DNA of 64,000 nucleotides from Heterocephalus glaber (lineage: Eukaryota > Chordata > Mammalia > Rodentia > Bathyergidae), in NCBI RefSeq assembly GCF_000247695.1, contig NW_004624751.1, positions 20,062,562 to 20,126,561 on the forward strand, read 5' to 3'. The notes beneath the pieces are model-generated. The model had not been told where the DNA came from. It did no database searches and worked only from the letters and a program-made list of their open reading frames with translations. The translations under genes and the position numbers were made by a program. Positions 24,219 through 34,022 of this stretch are shown here, piece after piece (position 1 is the stretch's first letter; each line of letters starts with the position of its first letter).

Positions 24219-26989
24219 AGCCTTTCCTTTAGACTTATACACTCAATGCATTGCCTGTATTAGACATGTGTTTTATATAAGTCCACAATCGTTTCAAATG
24301 ATTCTCCGCAACTTAAAAACACTTCTGGGCCAAAGGGATAAACAAACCGAATCTGCAGGCAGGCACAGTCTATTTCCTAAACTGAGCAAATTTAGATTGG
24401 ATCTGTACTTCAGTTCAGAGCTGGCTGGTAGCCTCAGTACCGTGGCTTGTAAATTCTAAGAACAACCTCGGTGGGTCGGGATGTGTTTTACTGCGTCTTC
24501 CTTAGAGAACAGTTTGAACTTTCTATGCCCTTTTGATCAAGTGTCCACATAACAGGAAGCATAACATCTAAAACATCCTATTTATTCAAAGGCTGACATC
24601 CTACTGCTACAAAACAGGGCCAGTGATAGCCAAAGGCTAACTTCAATTCACAATTTTCATTTATATGAGACTTTGACAACTGGGTTAAAGAAACTAGGAA
24701 CAAAAGGGATTGGATGTTAAAAACAAACAGATAAACAAACCTGAGGCTATTCAGAGAAAGGCAAACAAGAATACAGAGCATCTTCACTGATTAGGTTTTT
24801 CTCTGCACACTTCAGTCCCGCAAAGGAAGAGGTTCTCATTCCAGGGACAAATAAATGAAAAAAAGAAGAATGAGAAAAATTATGTTGGCCAGCAGAGAAA
24901 TTCTGTTTCCTCATTGTTACATGGAATTTTAGTCCACAGCTGACTTTGCATAACTTATAGTAATAAGGGAAAGCACCTAGTAAGCATATTAATTAATTAA
25001 CTAGTAGAAACCACAGGTGGATTTCAGCTGAATACAAGATCTCTGAAGAAAAAAAAAACAAAAAAAACAGGCTCTGGGGAGCATCCAGCTCAAAGTCAAT
25101 CATCAGGACCACTCCTCTTACCCTGGAGTAACCCCAGATATTTCTCCCTGTTTGATTAGGGATAAAGGACATCTGCAAAGAAGGTTAGATCCATAGATAA
25201 ACTGTTTCCAGTCCTCCAAGCAATCTAGATAAGACCTCAAGTGGTCTATTTTGAATTCCTTTGTATCTTTATTACAGTCACTCCCAGTTCCCTCCTGGAG
25301 GCAATATCAATAGAATGTGCAGAATCAAAGCAATTCAAAAAGTGAAATGACAACAAATCTTGGTTGCCAAGTCAAAAGGTCCTCTACTGTAAAGTCCTTT
25401 GCCTCTGGAAGGTCCCTGAAGAGTCCTTTCATAAATTAAGTTTTAGTATCATAGTTAGGCTCTGAGGAAAAATAATGGTTGAAAGCCCCAAATTGTTACC
25501 TAGTGGAAGCAGCTTGCATTGTTGGTTGTGTGCCATCTTTAAATGTGAACACATAAATTGCTCTGGTAACAGAACAAACTATCCAAATACCTATTAATTC
25601 TTTAACTCAAGAATACATTGTATCTTTGGAAGATTACCCAAACTAGGGTTGATCCCAGTAAAGTCTAGTGGCTTGCTACATCTCAGAAAGAAATTAGAGA
25701 GCTGTTTAAAGTTATATTTTCTTATTGCAACATAAATCCAAAGTTTAGACCCTCTAACAGGCGCAGTCTTAACCCTATGACTTCAACTTACCCCATACAA
25801 CCACTAGCAAAAAAATCATGTCTTCATTGTCTCCATCGAAAGCTTCTATCAAAGATTGGAGAAGGCAAAATCCATATGTTTATATATTGCTTTAAAAAAA
25901 AAACAGAGGCATAAATACAAATAAACAAATACAATACAATAAAATAAAGCCTCACATGAGAAATCTCAATTGCATGACAGAGTCCCGCTTAAAGGCTGAG
26001 TCTGGGAAAATAAGTTACTTGGTGAGTCCTAGGAACTTGAGGGTGAGTATTGTTTCAACAGAAATTTCCATAGATTCGGCATTTTTCAGTATTAAAAAAT
26101 GGCAAAACATCCTTGTGTGTTCCCCTTCTAGAACTTTCCAAAACACATTTGCAAATGTATTTCATGAAGTTTTGCCTAATGCTATCACAATTCCTATCTT
26201 CCAAAATTAATATCAGGCATAATTTAGGAATGTAACGGGAGACTCAATTTGGGGACAATTACAACAGTTGTATGAAACATCTCATTATGCATGTCCCGGC
26301 TCATACACAAACATAATTGCTCTTTTGAATTATAATTTAGTAAACTTTGGAAGCACAATATGGTAACTTTACACACTTCCCTGTGAGAAAAATAACAGTA
26401 TTGCAATAAATAAAAAATAGGGGCAAATGGGAGGAAGCAGGTTTTTTGTTTACCTTGTTCTTAAATTACAGGTTAAATGTTTTCCCAGCCAGCAAAGTGC
26501 AGAAGTGGGAGGAGTGGGGAGGGTGTAGATAAAACCAAACTTCTTTCTAGTATATGGGAGATAAACATAAATTTCTAGGTTCTCCCCCATTGACTCAATA
26601 AAAATATAAGGTGTTCTAACCAGCCAGAAGTTTCTGATTTAAATTCCATTTTGAGCTTGATTCCTAACAAAGTCTTTACAAACTTTCGGGGTGCTGGGAA
26701 AACAGCGAACACAAACGTCTCCCCCAGAAGCCACCAAGAGGAGCAGGGGCTCCAGGAGGCGAGGAGAAGGCGTTTCCTTCACCTGCTCTGCTCCAGCGAC
26801 TCGCTGGCTGGACACCAGCTCGTTCCCGACTAGCCTTGCACAACCTGGCTTTGACCCCAGCTCCCTCCCCTCGCTAAAAGCTGGGGTTCTTCCGACGCAA
26901 GGCTCATTTCGCGTTCAAAACGAAATGTGTCCGAAGAGATGGTAGGGAAAGCTACTTTCTGTGCCGTCTATATTATAAATGTCTCATAA
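24219..26989. other. SINE-free noncoding interval upstream of SPRY2
   Basis: No SINE, LINE or LTR recognised over 2.7 kb; only short A-rich runs (25049-25068, 25892-25902). It becomes progressively GC-rich from about 26690. Candidate upstream regulatory DNA by position. Confidence 0.5.
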
Positions 26990-27470
26990 ACCCGCCAGCC
27001 TTATGCACCTTTTGAAAGGCAACCCCGCCAGCCCGCGTCCGGTCCGAAGCAAGCAGCCTCAACCCCGCGCCGGGCGGGCGCCCCCTGGTGGCGGGACCGG
27101 GCCTAAGCGCAGCCGCGCTTGCGTTCGCCGGAGACTCGATGGGGTCGGCGTCGCACTGGCGGAGAGGCCCAGTTGTCCCGAGCAGCCAGCACCGGAGACG
27201 CGGTGCAGCCGGCAGCCGTAGCCTCGTCCACCCTCGCCCGAGGGATGGAAGACGTAGGCCAGCGCCGGAAATAACCCATGCCACTTCCCCTGCCATCTCT
27301 AGTTCCAAACCCCAGGGGAAGGAGGAGAGCCCTGGAGAAACATGGAGAGGAAAGGGCGAGAGCGCAGCGAGGCAGGGAATGCGCCAGGGACAGAGGAACA
27401 GGTCCGGAGAAGGCAGTCGGTGCCCGGGTTGCTGCCAACAGATGTGGGCTAGAGCCGTAGGAACAAAGCA
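26990..27470. promoter_or_regulatory. upstream CpG-rich block
   Basis: A separate CpG-dense segment about 1-1.5 kb upstream of the main promoter island, divided from it by less GC-rich DNA (27540-28130). It contains the strong CTCF-type motif at 27077-27092. It may be part of a broad unmethylated promoter domain, an alternative or divergent promoter, or an insulator-like element; the sequence does not decide between these. Confidence 0.55.
27077..27092 (-). promoter_or_regulatory. CTCF-binding motif (strong match)
   Basis: Plus strand reads ggcgccccctggtggc; the minus strand gives GCCACCAGGGGGCGCC, matching the CTCF core CCACNAGGGGGCGC without mismatch. It lies in the upstream CpG-rich block about 2 kb before the proposed SPRY2 exon 1. 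Motif read directly; occupancy is inferred. Confidence 0.7.
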
Positions 27471-28149
27471 CCAGGTTTTCCTAGCACCGGGTTTTAAGAG
27501 CTCCAGCCCTGCGAGGGGCAAAATCGCAGGTGCTGTTAGGGAATTTTGACCTCATAAGCAGGTACTTCCCTATCAAGCAAAAGCATTCTGTAAATCATTA
27601 AACAGAGTGCAGCACTGGGGGGGGGGGGTGCGTTCACTTTCCCATCGGGACCCCACGTGCAGGCACGTTCCTCGGGGCGTGGACGGCAGCTATCGCAGAG
27701 CGGGGGGTTTCTGCACGCTTGAAGAGGGCAAAAGTCAGTCCACCTTCAAGACGGACAACAGGAGCTTGTGGAGAAATCTGCTAGGTGACAAAGTGGACAA
27801 TCAAAGACGAATGTCCTGGTTAAGCGGAGGTTTTCTGCAGTGGAACTGAGAACGCCTGCCGTCCCACCCCCGCGCCCCACTTCGGAAGTCCGTGTGGTTG
27901 CCTGGAATAATCGTGTGTGTGTGTGTGTAGCAATGAATTCCAAAGGCTCACGCTGTCGATTTTCCTCACTCTACCAAGTTGAACAAAATGGTCAAAAAAA
28001 CCCACAAAAAACCTTCCATCTTTAGATAACCCCCACTTAAAATAATAAAAATAAAATTCTAATAAACCGAGAACTAAGAGTCGACACAATCAAAAGCCAG
28101 TCCCAGCTGGAGCAGCAGGGACTTGAAACCCGAATCTGCATTCCGTTCC

Positions 28150-29140
28150 TCCCGTGCGCGGCTCGGCGGTGGGGGAGGTGGCTGGTGCTGGTGCCTGGTG
28201 TATAATCGGGTTAATCCAGTAGACAAAGAATAAACCAATAGCCCTCCCACCTCACTTCCCGCTCCCCTTTCCCTCCCCTTTCCGTTCTTCCCGGCGCCCC
28301 CTCGGCGAGGGGGACACGCGAGGGGAGCGGTAGACTCGAAATGGATTCCGCGTAGCCTTGAAACCTGTAAGCTTGTTTTTAAGGCTAACCCTGCCCGGCC
28401 CGGAGTGGTTTTAAACGTGCCTTCCCTTTCCTAGTGGCAAGGAGAAAGTTCCTAAGTCCGCGCGAGCCCACAGCTCGTCCTCACGGCCCCGGGGAAACCT
28501 GCAGGTCACAGTTTCCTTGGAACTAGATAAACTGACCCCGCCGCGCCCTGCCCGGCCCGCAGGCGCTCCGCGTCTCGGAGCCCGGCCGCAGGACCGGCCG
28601 GGGACGCGCCGGACGGCGCGGTTGCCCTTTTGAATGCCTCCTGCGGCTCGGAGCGCTGGCGGGCGCTGGAGTGTGAGTGAATGTAGCCCCGCGGAGCCAA
28701 TGAGCTGGGACCGGATGCGATATATCCTCTGGGACAACAACTGCTCTGTTCCGCCTCGGATCCACATGACGCCATTTACTGCTGCCGCGGCCGCCGCGCA
28801 GCTCTCTGCCTCCTCCGGAAAGGCGAGGGCGGAGGCCAACTGCGAGCCCCCCCGGCGGGGCCCCAGACCCTCCTCCTCCTCTTCCTCCTCCTCCTCCGCG
28901 CCCGCCGCCCCCGCCTCGGCCTCGCTGCCGCGCCTCCACAGCGCCCAGTCTGCACCGCCGAGAGCTGCGCGCCGCAGCGCCAGCGGAGGAGAGGGGCCGG
29001 CGGAGCGCGCAGCGCCCAGGCCCCCGCGCCCGCCCGGGGCTCGCGGCCCCGCGCCCCGCGCCCCCGCGCCGCCTCCGCTCCGAGGCGTCCGGTCCGCAGG
29101 TCTTGGCGATCCGGCTTTAGGTTCTTTGTAAGGCCGTTTC
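28150..29140 (+). promoter_or_regulatory. SPRY2: SPRY2 CpG-island promoter region
   Basis: Dense CpG from about 28280 to 29110 directly upstream of the proposed first exon. CCAAT boxes are visible in aaaccaatag (about 28233) and ggagccaatgag (about 28695). A TATA-like gatatatcc lies at about 28718-28726, and a CRE-like tgacgcc follows at about 28767. GC boxes are frequent. A (TCC)n-rich tract sits at 28868-28897. CpG-island promoters often use several start sites, so which elements set the start is not decidable here. Confidence 0.65.
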
Positions 29141-29456
29141 TTTTCTCGCTCATCTGCCAGGAAAAGAGACTCGCTGTTGGCGCTTCGGCCTCTTGTTCAT
29201 TGAGAAAAAAAGAGGAAATACTCCGCGTGCGCTTCTAGAAGGGGGGTCGTCTCCAGCCCCGAGCCCCGTAGTGTTCAACGGCGAGGGGGGACTTGGCAGC
29301 GAATTTTCCACTCGGTTTTTCTCCGATTGCTCGGAAGCTGGACTGAAGCAGAGTTTGGGAAGAAGGGAAAAAGTTTGCATCGGGACTGGATTTATTTGCA
29401 CACCGCAGAAAGAAGAAAATCCGAGGGGGAGAGGTTGGTGCAAAGCCGCGATTACG
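29140..29456 (+). other. SPRY2: proposed SPRY2 noncoding exon 1
   Basis: SPRY2 in mammals has a noncoding first exon spliced to a second exon carrying the CDS. A good donor (attacg|gtgagg, GT at 29457) closes a purine-rich, CpG-containing segment inside the CpG island, and splicing it to the acceptor at 32221 would give an intron of 2764 bp. The 5' edge (transcription start) is not visible and the given start is a guess. A weaker alternative donor lies at about 29519 (gtag|gtgcag). Inference from position, donor quality and known gene structure. Confidence 0.45.
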
Positions 29457-31060
29457 GTGAGGCGCGTTTGGTTCTCCTGCTGGAGCCGTGGCTGGCGCGC
29501 AGTGGGCAACATGGAGTAGGTGCAGCTGGCGGGGAGTGGGGTCTGCCTCTCCCTGAACGTTCAGGCTGCCCGCGGATCTCCCTGTCCCGGGCACGGGCTG
29601 GGCCTGCCTTGGCGGGGCTGCCGAGCGCGCTGGGTGCAGTGTCCCCAGCCTACGGGTGACCCCGACCCCGCGCACCCGCGCTCTAGGGGCCTCGGCGCGG
29701 AAGACGCCTGGTCTCGATTCTGCCCCCAAGCCCTGCCTTGGCCGCGAATTTGGCGCTGAGAGCGGGAGAGGGAGGGCAAACACTTTGTTTTCTAGGTCGC
29801 CCTTGCAGGCGCTTGCAGTCGCTCGCGTTTCTAACCTGTTCCTCCGCTCTGAGGACAGCGAAAGTTCTGGGCGAGCCTGACCTGCAGCGGAGGCGCCGGT
29901 GGGGCTGGGTTGCTCGCCTCATCGGGACCCGAGACAGTGCCGGGTGGAGGGAGTCCCCGCCTCTGCTCTGTGTGGACAGAGTCTAGCCCGGTGCCGGTGG
30001 GAGCGTCGCCCAGCCTGGCGCCGTGTCTCTCAGGTTCCGAGGTGCAGCTTTCTCTTTTTTCCGTTCTCCGATCGGTCTAGGTCATTTTTTTTTTTCGACC
30101 TAGTACAGAAAGTCATCAAGTGGTCGCGATCATTTTCCATTACCTGAAAGTAGCAAAAAAAAAAAAAAGATAGTTTTTCCCCCCTTTAAGGTTGCAGGTA
30201 TTTTTCTTTTCTTTTTTTTTTAATCTTGTGCATTTTTTACAAAGCGCTTTCTGTGTTGGTTTGCCCCACCCCAGTGCTGAAGTCCTTTCCCCTTCATCCT
30301 TAGTCTGATCACACACTGTTCTTAATGGGGGTTTCAAAGCACTCTCAAAGGGGAGGGAGGAACTGGGAGAGCGCAGAAGGGGGGGGGGCTGCGAAGGAGA
30401 AGGGCAGGAGCCGTCAGAAATAGGTCCCCCCCCCCCCCCATGATTCTACTTTGCTCAGCAAACAAATCTGTACCGAAAGTTTCCAGCCCAGGAATCTGGG
30501 TCCTGCACTTTCGGCGTGTTTAGGGGGGGTCTCTGGAAAAAAAGTTAATTATCTTTTTAACGCTAAGAAATAGATTTCTTCCTTCGCGATCTAAAAGGAG
30601 GTTGGTGTGTACGGATTTCAGGCAGTACTCCCCGGGGTCGGTGCACCGTGGAGTCGCTGTGCGCTCGTGGGTAGAGCTGTGTCCTGGCCGTGCGCCCGAG
30701 GCCGGCTTTCTTTCCCTGGGACTCGGGTTTGGAAACCTGTGCTGGACGTTAGGGGACCTTTGCAAAGCCCGGTGTGGGCTGTGTGACCTCCACGGGGTGG
30801 GGACGTTGGGGTGGCTCCCTCTTGGCGCTGGCAGGCGGTTCTCCTGAGTGGGGGGAGTTTTTGTGGGGAGGGGGAGGCGGGGGAAGTGCGCTCGTGCGCT
30901 GCCTGACACGTCCCCTTCCGAGGCGCCCGCGCCCCCCCCGCCTGGGAGTGTTCGCGGGGTTGGGGGGGCAGCTTGGCCCCCAAACAGCGTCAGCCCACCG
31001 GGAGAAAAGTCCCCGGGGGTTCTGGCTGTGTCCCACCTGCTAGGGACGGTGTTGGGGTTC
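29230..31060. other. CpG island continuing through exon 1 and 5' part of intron 1
   Basis: CpG-rich sequence extends from the proposed exon 1 into the intron to about 31060, where base composition changes sharply to AT-rich. Long chance open frames on both strands here (up to 190 codons) are a by-product of GC richness and few stop codons; they lack domains or start contexts that would support coding. Confidence 0.7.
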
Positions 31061-32220
31061 AGACAGAGCCGATAAAAAGGGAGTGAAAGCAAAGAGAAGC
31101 GTTGTCTTGTCTGCCATTCTGTTGGAGGTGAGCAGATCCGGTTTCTACCACTGTCTTGTTATGAAGTAGGAGGCGTTTGTCACCTGCCTTGTTCGCTGCG
31201 GCTCTTTTCCAAAAATCAGAGATTGGATAAAGGTCCACTTTTACCTGTTTCACTTTATTTTCATGTAGGCTCGGGACAGGAGGATGATAATTTTGAAACC
31301 TAAAGCAATTGCAGTTTAGGGTATTACTTGACAGAAAGCTAAGTTTTAAAATGTGACACTTGAATTTGTAAAACTTCCTATTGCTACCATTTGGTTTATG
31401 TTCTCAGCCATTAATTTTTTTTTAAAAAAAGTAAGATAGGTTTTATTTTTAAAAAAACAACCTTTAGGCTACAGATTCTAAGGTGTTCTAGGCTATCAGG
31501 TTGTAGACTATTTGATTCTGAAATTGAGAAGTTGAAAATAAGTTCCTATTTTCTTTGTTGCTTGTTGTGTAAGATGCTTTAATGTTTTCTGATACCTAAT
31601 AGGACTTAAAGTGATTTGCTTTTAATCCTATAACTTTGTGTTACTAGATAGTTAAAATTTGCGGAGTTTGTAACTGACCGTGGAGAAACGCATGGCATTC
31701 ATCCTGCATGATGTGAAAAAGTTACAGTTCTGGACGGCATATCAGAAGGGTGCTGTAAAGGCAGATGAAGAAAGAATTTTCTAGGCTGCCTTTATTGATG
31801 TTCAAGGCAAAAATGACTGACAAATTTAAACCAATTACAAGTTTTGAAAAGGTAGTTCAATTTTTGAAAATGTTGGAAGCAGTATTATGTTCCAGCATTA
31901 CTCTTACAGTTTTTACATTGAACCTGAACCTTCCAGATTGTATGTTTATTTGAATAAGGAATTGTTACTTAAGTGATTCAGACAAAGATCAGCTTTGTGT
32001 CACTGCACATCACGGGGTTGCAGAGCTGTCAGTACCCAGCCATAATTTTTACTTTGCAGTATGTGCGTTGATCATAAGTCTGTTCTCATGCCTCTGCAGT
32101 GCCGCTCCATTTCAAATCCCATTTCTAGGAGATGTGGAAGGTGAAGAGTCAACTCGGGTGGGTGGAGAGGGAGCAGTATCTTAGAGTATAAACCGTTGTC
32201 TTTCCTCTTGGTTTCTCCAG
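29457..32220 (+). other. SPRY2: SPRY2 intron 1 (proposed)
   Basis: Bounded by gtgagg at the left and a tract ending ctccag at the right. The first 1.6 kb is GC- and CpG-rich with long G and C runs (30379-30390, 30427-30439, 30850-30883, 30960-30968). The remainder is ordinary AT-rich intronic sequence without any recognisable transposable element. Small open frames within it (for example at 31765-31953) have no supporting features. Confidence 0.5.
30850..30883 (+). other. G-quadruplex-forming tract in intron 1
   Basis: Four or more runs of four to six G (ggggggag, ggggag, gggggag, cggggg) within 34 nt fit the G4 pattern on the RNA-sense strand. Neighbouring G runs at 30379-30390 and 30960-30968 add to it. 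Confidence 0.55.
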
Positions 32221-32228
32221 GAGTTCAG

Positions 32229-32297
32229 ATGTGTTCTAAGCCTGCTGGAGTGACCACACCTCCAAGACCCGATGGAGACCAGAGCTCACAGTGGTAA
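32229..32297 (+). other. upstream ORF overlapping the SPRY2 start codon (22 codons)
   Basis: An ATG at 32229, 43 nt before the SPRY2 ATG and out of frame with it, opens 22 codons beginning MCSKPAG and stops at TAA 32295-32297, 23 nt inside the SPRY2 coding sequence. Both start contexts are mediocre: the uATG has C at -3 and T at +4, while the main ATG has C at -3 and G at +4. Such an arrangement would be expected to lower main-frame initiation; leaky scanning past the weak uATG is likely. Confidence 0.6.
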
Positions 32298-33219
32298 CGG
32301 GTCGCAGCCTTTGCTGCAGGCACCCCGAGACAGTGGCAGGCAGCGCGGGGAGCCTGACCCCAGAGATGCCCTCACCCAGCAGGTACATGTGTTGTCTCTG
32401 GATCAGATCAGAGCCATCCGAAACACCAATGAGTACACAGAGGGCCCTACTGTGGTCCCCAGACCTGGGCTTAAGCCTGCTCCTCGCCCCTCCACTCAGC
32501 ACAAACTCGAGAGACTCCACGGTCTGCCCGAGCACCGCCAGCCTCCCAGGCTCCAGCACTCTCAAGTCCACACGTCTCTGCGCGCTCCTCTCTCCAGGTC
32601 CATCAGCACAGTCAGCTCAGGGTCCCGGAGCAGCACAAGGACAAGTGCCAGCAGCAGCTCCTCTGAACAGAGACTGTTGGGATCATCTTTCTCCTCGGGG
32701 CCCCTTACTGATGGGATAATCCGAGTGCAGCCCAAATCCGAGCTCAAACCCGGTGAGCTGAAGCCACTGAGCAAGGAAGATTTGGGCCAGCACGCCTACA
32801 GGTGTGAGGACTGTGGCAAGTGCAAATGTAAGGAGTGCACCTACCCGAGGCCCCTGCCATCAGACTGGATCTGCGACAAGCAGTGCCTTTGCTCGGCTCA
32901 GAACGTGATTGACTATGGGACTTGTGTGTGCTGTGTGAAAGGCCTCTTCTATCACTGTTCTAATGATGACGAGGACAACTGTGCTGACAACCCTTGTTCT
33001 TGCAGCCAGTCTCACTGCTGTACTCGGTGGTCGGCCATGGGTGTCATGTCCCTCTTTCTGCCTTGTTTATGGTGTTACCTTCCAGCCAAGGGTTGCCTTA
33101 AATTGTGCCAGGGTTGTTATGATCGGGTTAACAGGCCTGGATGTCGTTGTAAAAACTCCAATACAGTTTGCTGCAAAGTTCCCACTGTCCCCCCCAGGAA
33201 CTTTGAAAAACCAACATAG
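32272..33219 (+). CDS. SPRY2: Sprouty homolog 2, complete coding sequence (315 aa)
   Basis: Encodes Sprouty2, an inducible membrane-associated antagonist of FGF/other receptor tyrosine kinase signalling to Ras-ERK that also binds the ubiquitin ligase CBL and the adaptor GRB2. The whole frame lies in one exon, as in other mammals, and 315 codons equals the usual mammalian length. Visible landmarks: the CBL TKB-binding motif NEYTEGP with Tyr55 at residues 53-59; Thr75 in a proline-rich stretch; a serine-rich segment at about 108-143 that includes Ser112 and Ser121, known phosphosites in human; the cysteine-rich Sprouty domain at about 177-291, with clustered CxxC pairs, Tyr227 and Arg252 (the reported PIP2-binding residue); and a C-terminal PTVPPR motif (304-309) for GRB2 SH3 binding. 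The start is chosen because it gives the standard METRA/MEARA-type N-terminus and begins 51 nt into the exon. No frameshift or missing key residue is seen. Identity is essentially certain; phosphosite roles are from family knowledge. Confidence 0.99.
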   Translation: METRAHSGNGSQPLLQAPRDSGRQRGEPDPRDALTQQVHVLSLDQIRAIRNTNEYTEGPTVVPRPGLKPAPRPSTQHKLERLHGLPEHRQPPRLQHSQVHTSLRAPLSRSISTVSSGSRSSTRTSASSSSSEQRLLGSSFSSGPLTDGIIRVQPKSELKPGELKPLSKEDLGQHAYRCEDCGKCKCKECTYPRPLPSDWICDKQCLCSAQNVIDYGTCVCCVKGLFYHCSNDDEDNCADNPCSCSQSHCCTRWSAMGVMSLFLPCLWCYLPAKGCLKLCQGCYDRVNRPGCRCKNSNTVCCKVPTVPPRNFEKPT

Positions 33220-33458
33220 CATTATTAATCAGGAATATTACAGTACTAAGGATTGTTCCTTTTTTTTTTTTTTAACACACAGATGCAACCAACTAAACAG
33301 TTGTAATCTTGGTACTGTTAATAGAGGGTTGGGATATTCTTTGCTGTTTGCAGTGAGATGCTTTTTGTCCGTGTGCCATTTTTAACTGACATGCTTGTTA
33401 GAATCAGCTAATGAAGCTCAAAGTGAGGGGTACAGAACTTGGTGACCCACTTATCGCA

Positions 33459-33466
33459 TAAGCTAA
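33459..33466 (+). promoter_or_regulatory. miR-21 8-mer seed match
   Basis: ATAAGCTA is a full 8-mer complement to the miR-21 seed with A opposite position 1. SPRY2 is an established miR-21 target in other mammals, which supports function, though the site here is judged by sequence only. Confidence 0.65.
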
Positions 33467-33578
33467 AGCAACAGACACTCCTAGGCAGTTTTCGTTTGTG
33501 AATAGTCTTTGCAAGATTTGTAAATTAGCAGATGACTTTTTTCCCATTGTTTTCTCCAGAGATAATGTGCTATATTTT

Positions 33579-33586
33579 TGTATATA
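33579..33586 (+). promoter_or_regulatory. Pumilio response element
   Basis: TGTATATA is an exact match to the PUM1/PUM2 consensus TGTANATA, located in the 3'UTR. Function is inferred from the motif. Confidence 0.5.
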
Positions 33587-33600
33587 CAATAATATTTGCA

Positions 33601-33608
33601 ACTGTGAA
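33601..33608 (+). promoter_or_regulatory. miR-27 8-mer seed match
   Basis: ACTGTGAA matches the miR-27 seed complement plus A. SPRY2 has been reported as a miR-27a target; presence of the site here is read directly. Confidence 0.55.
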
Positions 33609-33676
33609 AAACAAGTTGTGCCATACTACATGGCACAGTCACAAAATATTATACTAATATGTTGTACATTCGGAAG

Positions 33677-33684
33677 AATGTGAA
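33677..33684 (+). promoter_or_regulatory. miR-23 8-mer seed match
   Basis: AATGTGAA matches the miR-23 seed complement plus A, 69 nt downstream of the miR-27 site. miR-23 and miR-27 are made from one cluster, so the pairing is suggestive of joint control. Confidence 0.5.
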
Positions 33685-33832
33685 TCAATCGGTATGTTTT
33701 TAGATTGTATTTTGCCTTACAGAAAGCCTTTATTGTAAGACTCTGATTTCCCTTTGGACTTCATGTATATTGTACAGTTACAGTAAAATCCAACCTTTAT
33801 TTTCTAATTTTTTTCAACATATTGTTTAGTGT

Positions 33833-33887
33833 AAAGAATATTTATTTGAAGTTTTATTATTTTATAAAAAAGAATATTTATTTTAAG
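33833..33887 (+). promoter_or_regulatory. paired AU-rich elements in 3'UTR
   Basis: Two 19-nt near-copies (33833-33851 and 33869-33887), each containing the ATTTA core inside aatatttattt, are separated by 17 nt of AT-rich DNA. AU-rich elements commonly destabilise mRNAs of rapidly induced genes, which fits SPRY2 as an immediate feedback regulator. Confidence 0.55.
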
Positions 33888-33996
33888 AGGCATCTTACAA
33901 ATTTTGCCCCTTTCAAGAGGGTGTGATAGTTGCTGCAAATGAGGGGTTACAGATGCATATGTTCAATATAAAATAGAAAATATATTAACGTTTGAA

Positions 33997-34002
33997 ATTA
34001 AA
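33997..34002 (+). terminator. SPRY2 polyadenylation signal (ATTAAA)
   Basis: ATTAAA is the commonest variant of AATAAA. It is followed 10-20 nt later by a T/G-rich stretch (ctctttggtcttattt), as expected of a downstream element. No canonical AATAAA is present in the preceding 3'UTR. Confidence 0.6.
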
Positions 34003-34022
34003 CTGAGCTCTTTGGTCTTATT

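Larger units (their letters stand above)
32221..34022 (+). other. SPRY2: SPRY2 exon 2 (5'UTR tail, CDS, 3'UTR)
   Basis: The left edge is a strong splice acceptor: a pyrimidine tract followed by ctccag ending at 32220, then gagttcagatg. Fifty-one noncoding bases precede the ATG at 32272. The right edge is inferred from an ATTAAA polyadenylation signal at 33997-34002, with cleavage expected roughly 15-25 nt downstream; the exact cleavage site cannot be read from sequence. Confidence 0.85.
33220..34022 (+). promoter_or_regulatory. SPRY2: SPRY2 3'UTR
   Basis: About 0.8 kb of AU-rich sequence between the TAG at 33217-33219 and the polyadenylation region. It contains candidate sites for miR-21, miR-27 and miR-23, a Pumilio element, and two near-identical AU-rich elements, each annotated separately. 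It is free of SINEs. Confidence 0.8.

Noticed and set aside
26973..27549. 153-182-codon frames on both strands in the upstream CpG block
   Set aside because: Opposite-strand frames of similar length in GC-rich DNA with no recognisable motif; more likely chance.
28634..29131. 165-codon plus-strand open frame with Ala and Ser runs in the SPRY2 promoter island
   Set aside because: It is driven by GC-rich trinucleotide repeats, overlaps equally long frames on the other strand, and lies in promoter/5'UTR sequence.
30520..31092. 190-codon minus-strand open frame in intron 1
   Set aside because: Low stop-codon density in GC-rich DNA; low-complexity Pro/Arg content, several overlapping frames, no domain.
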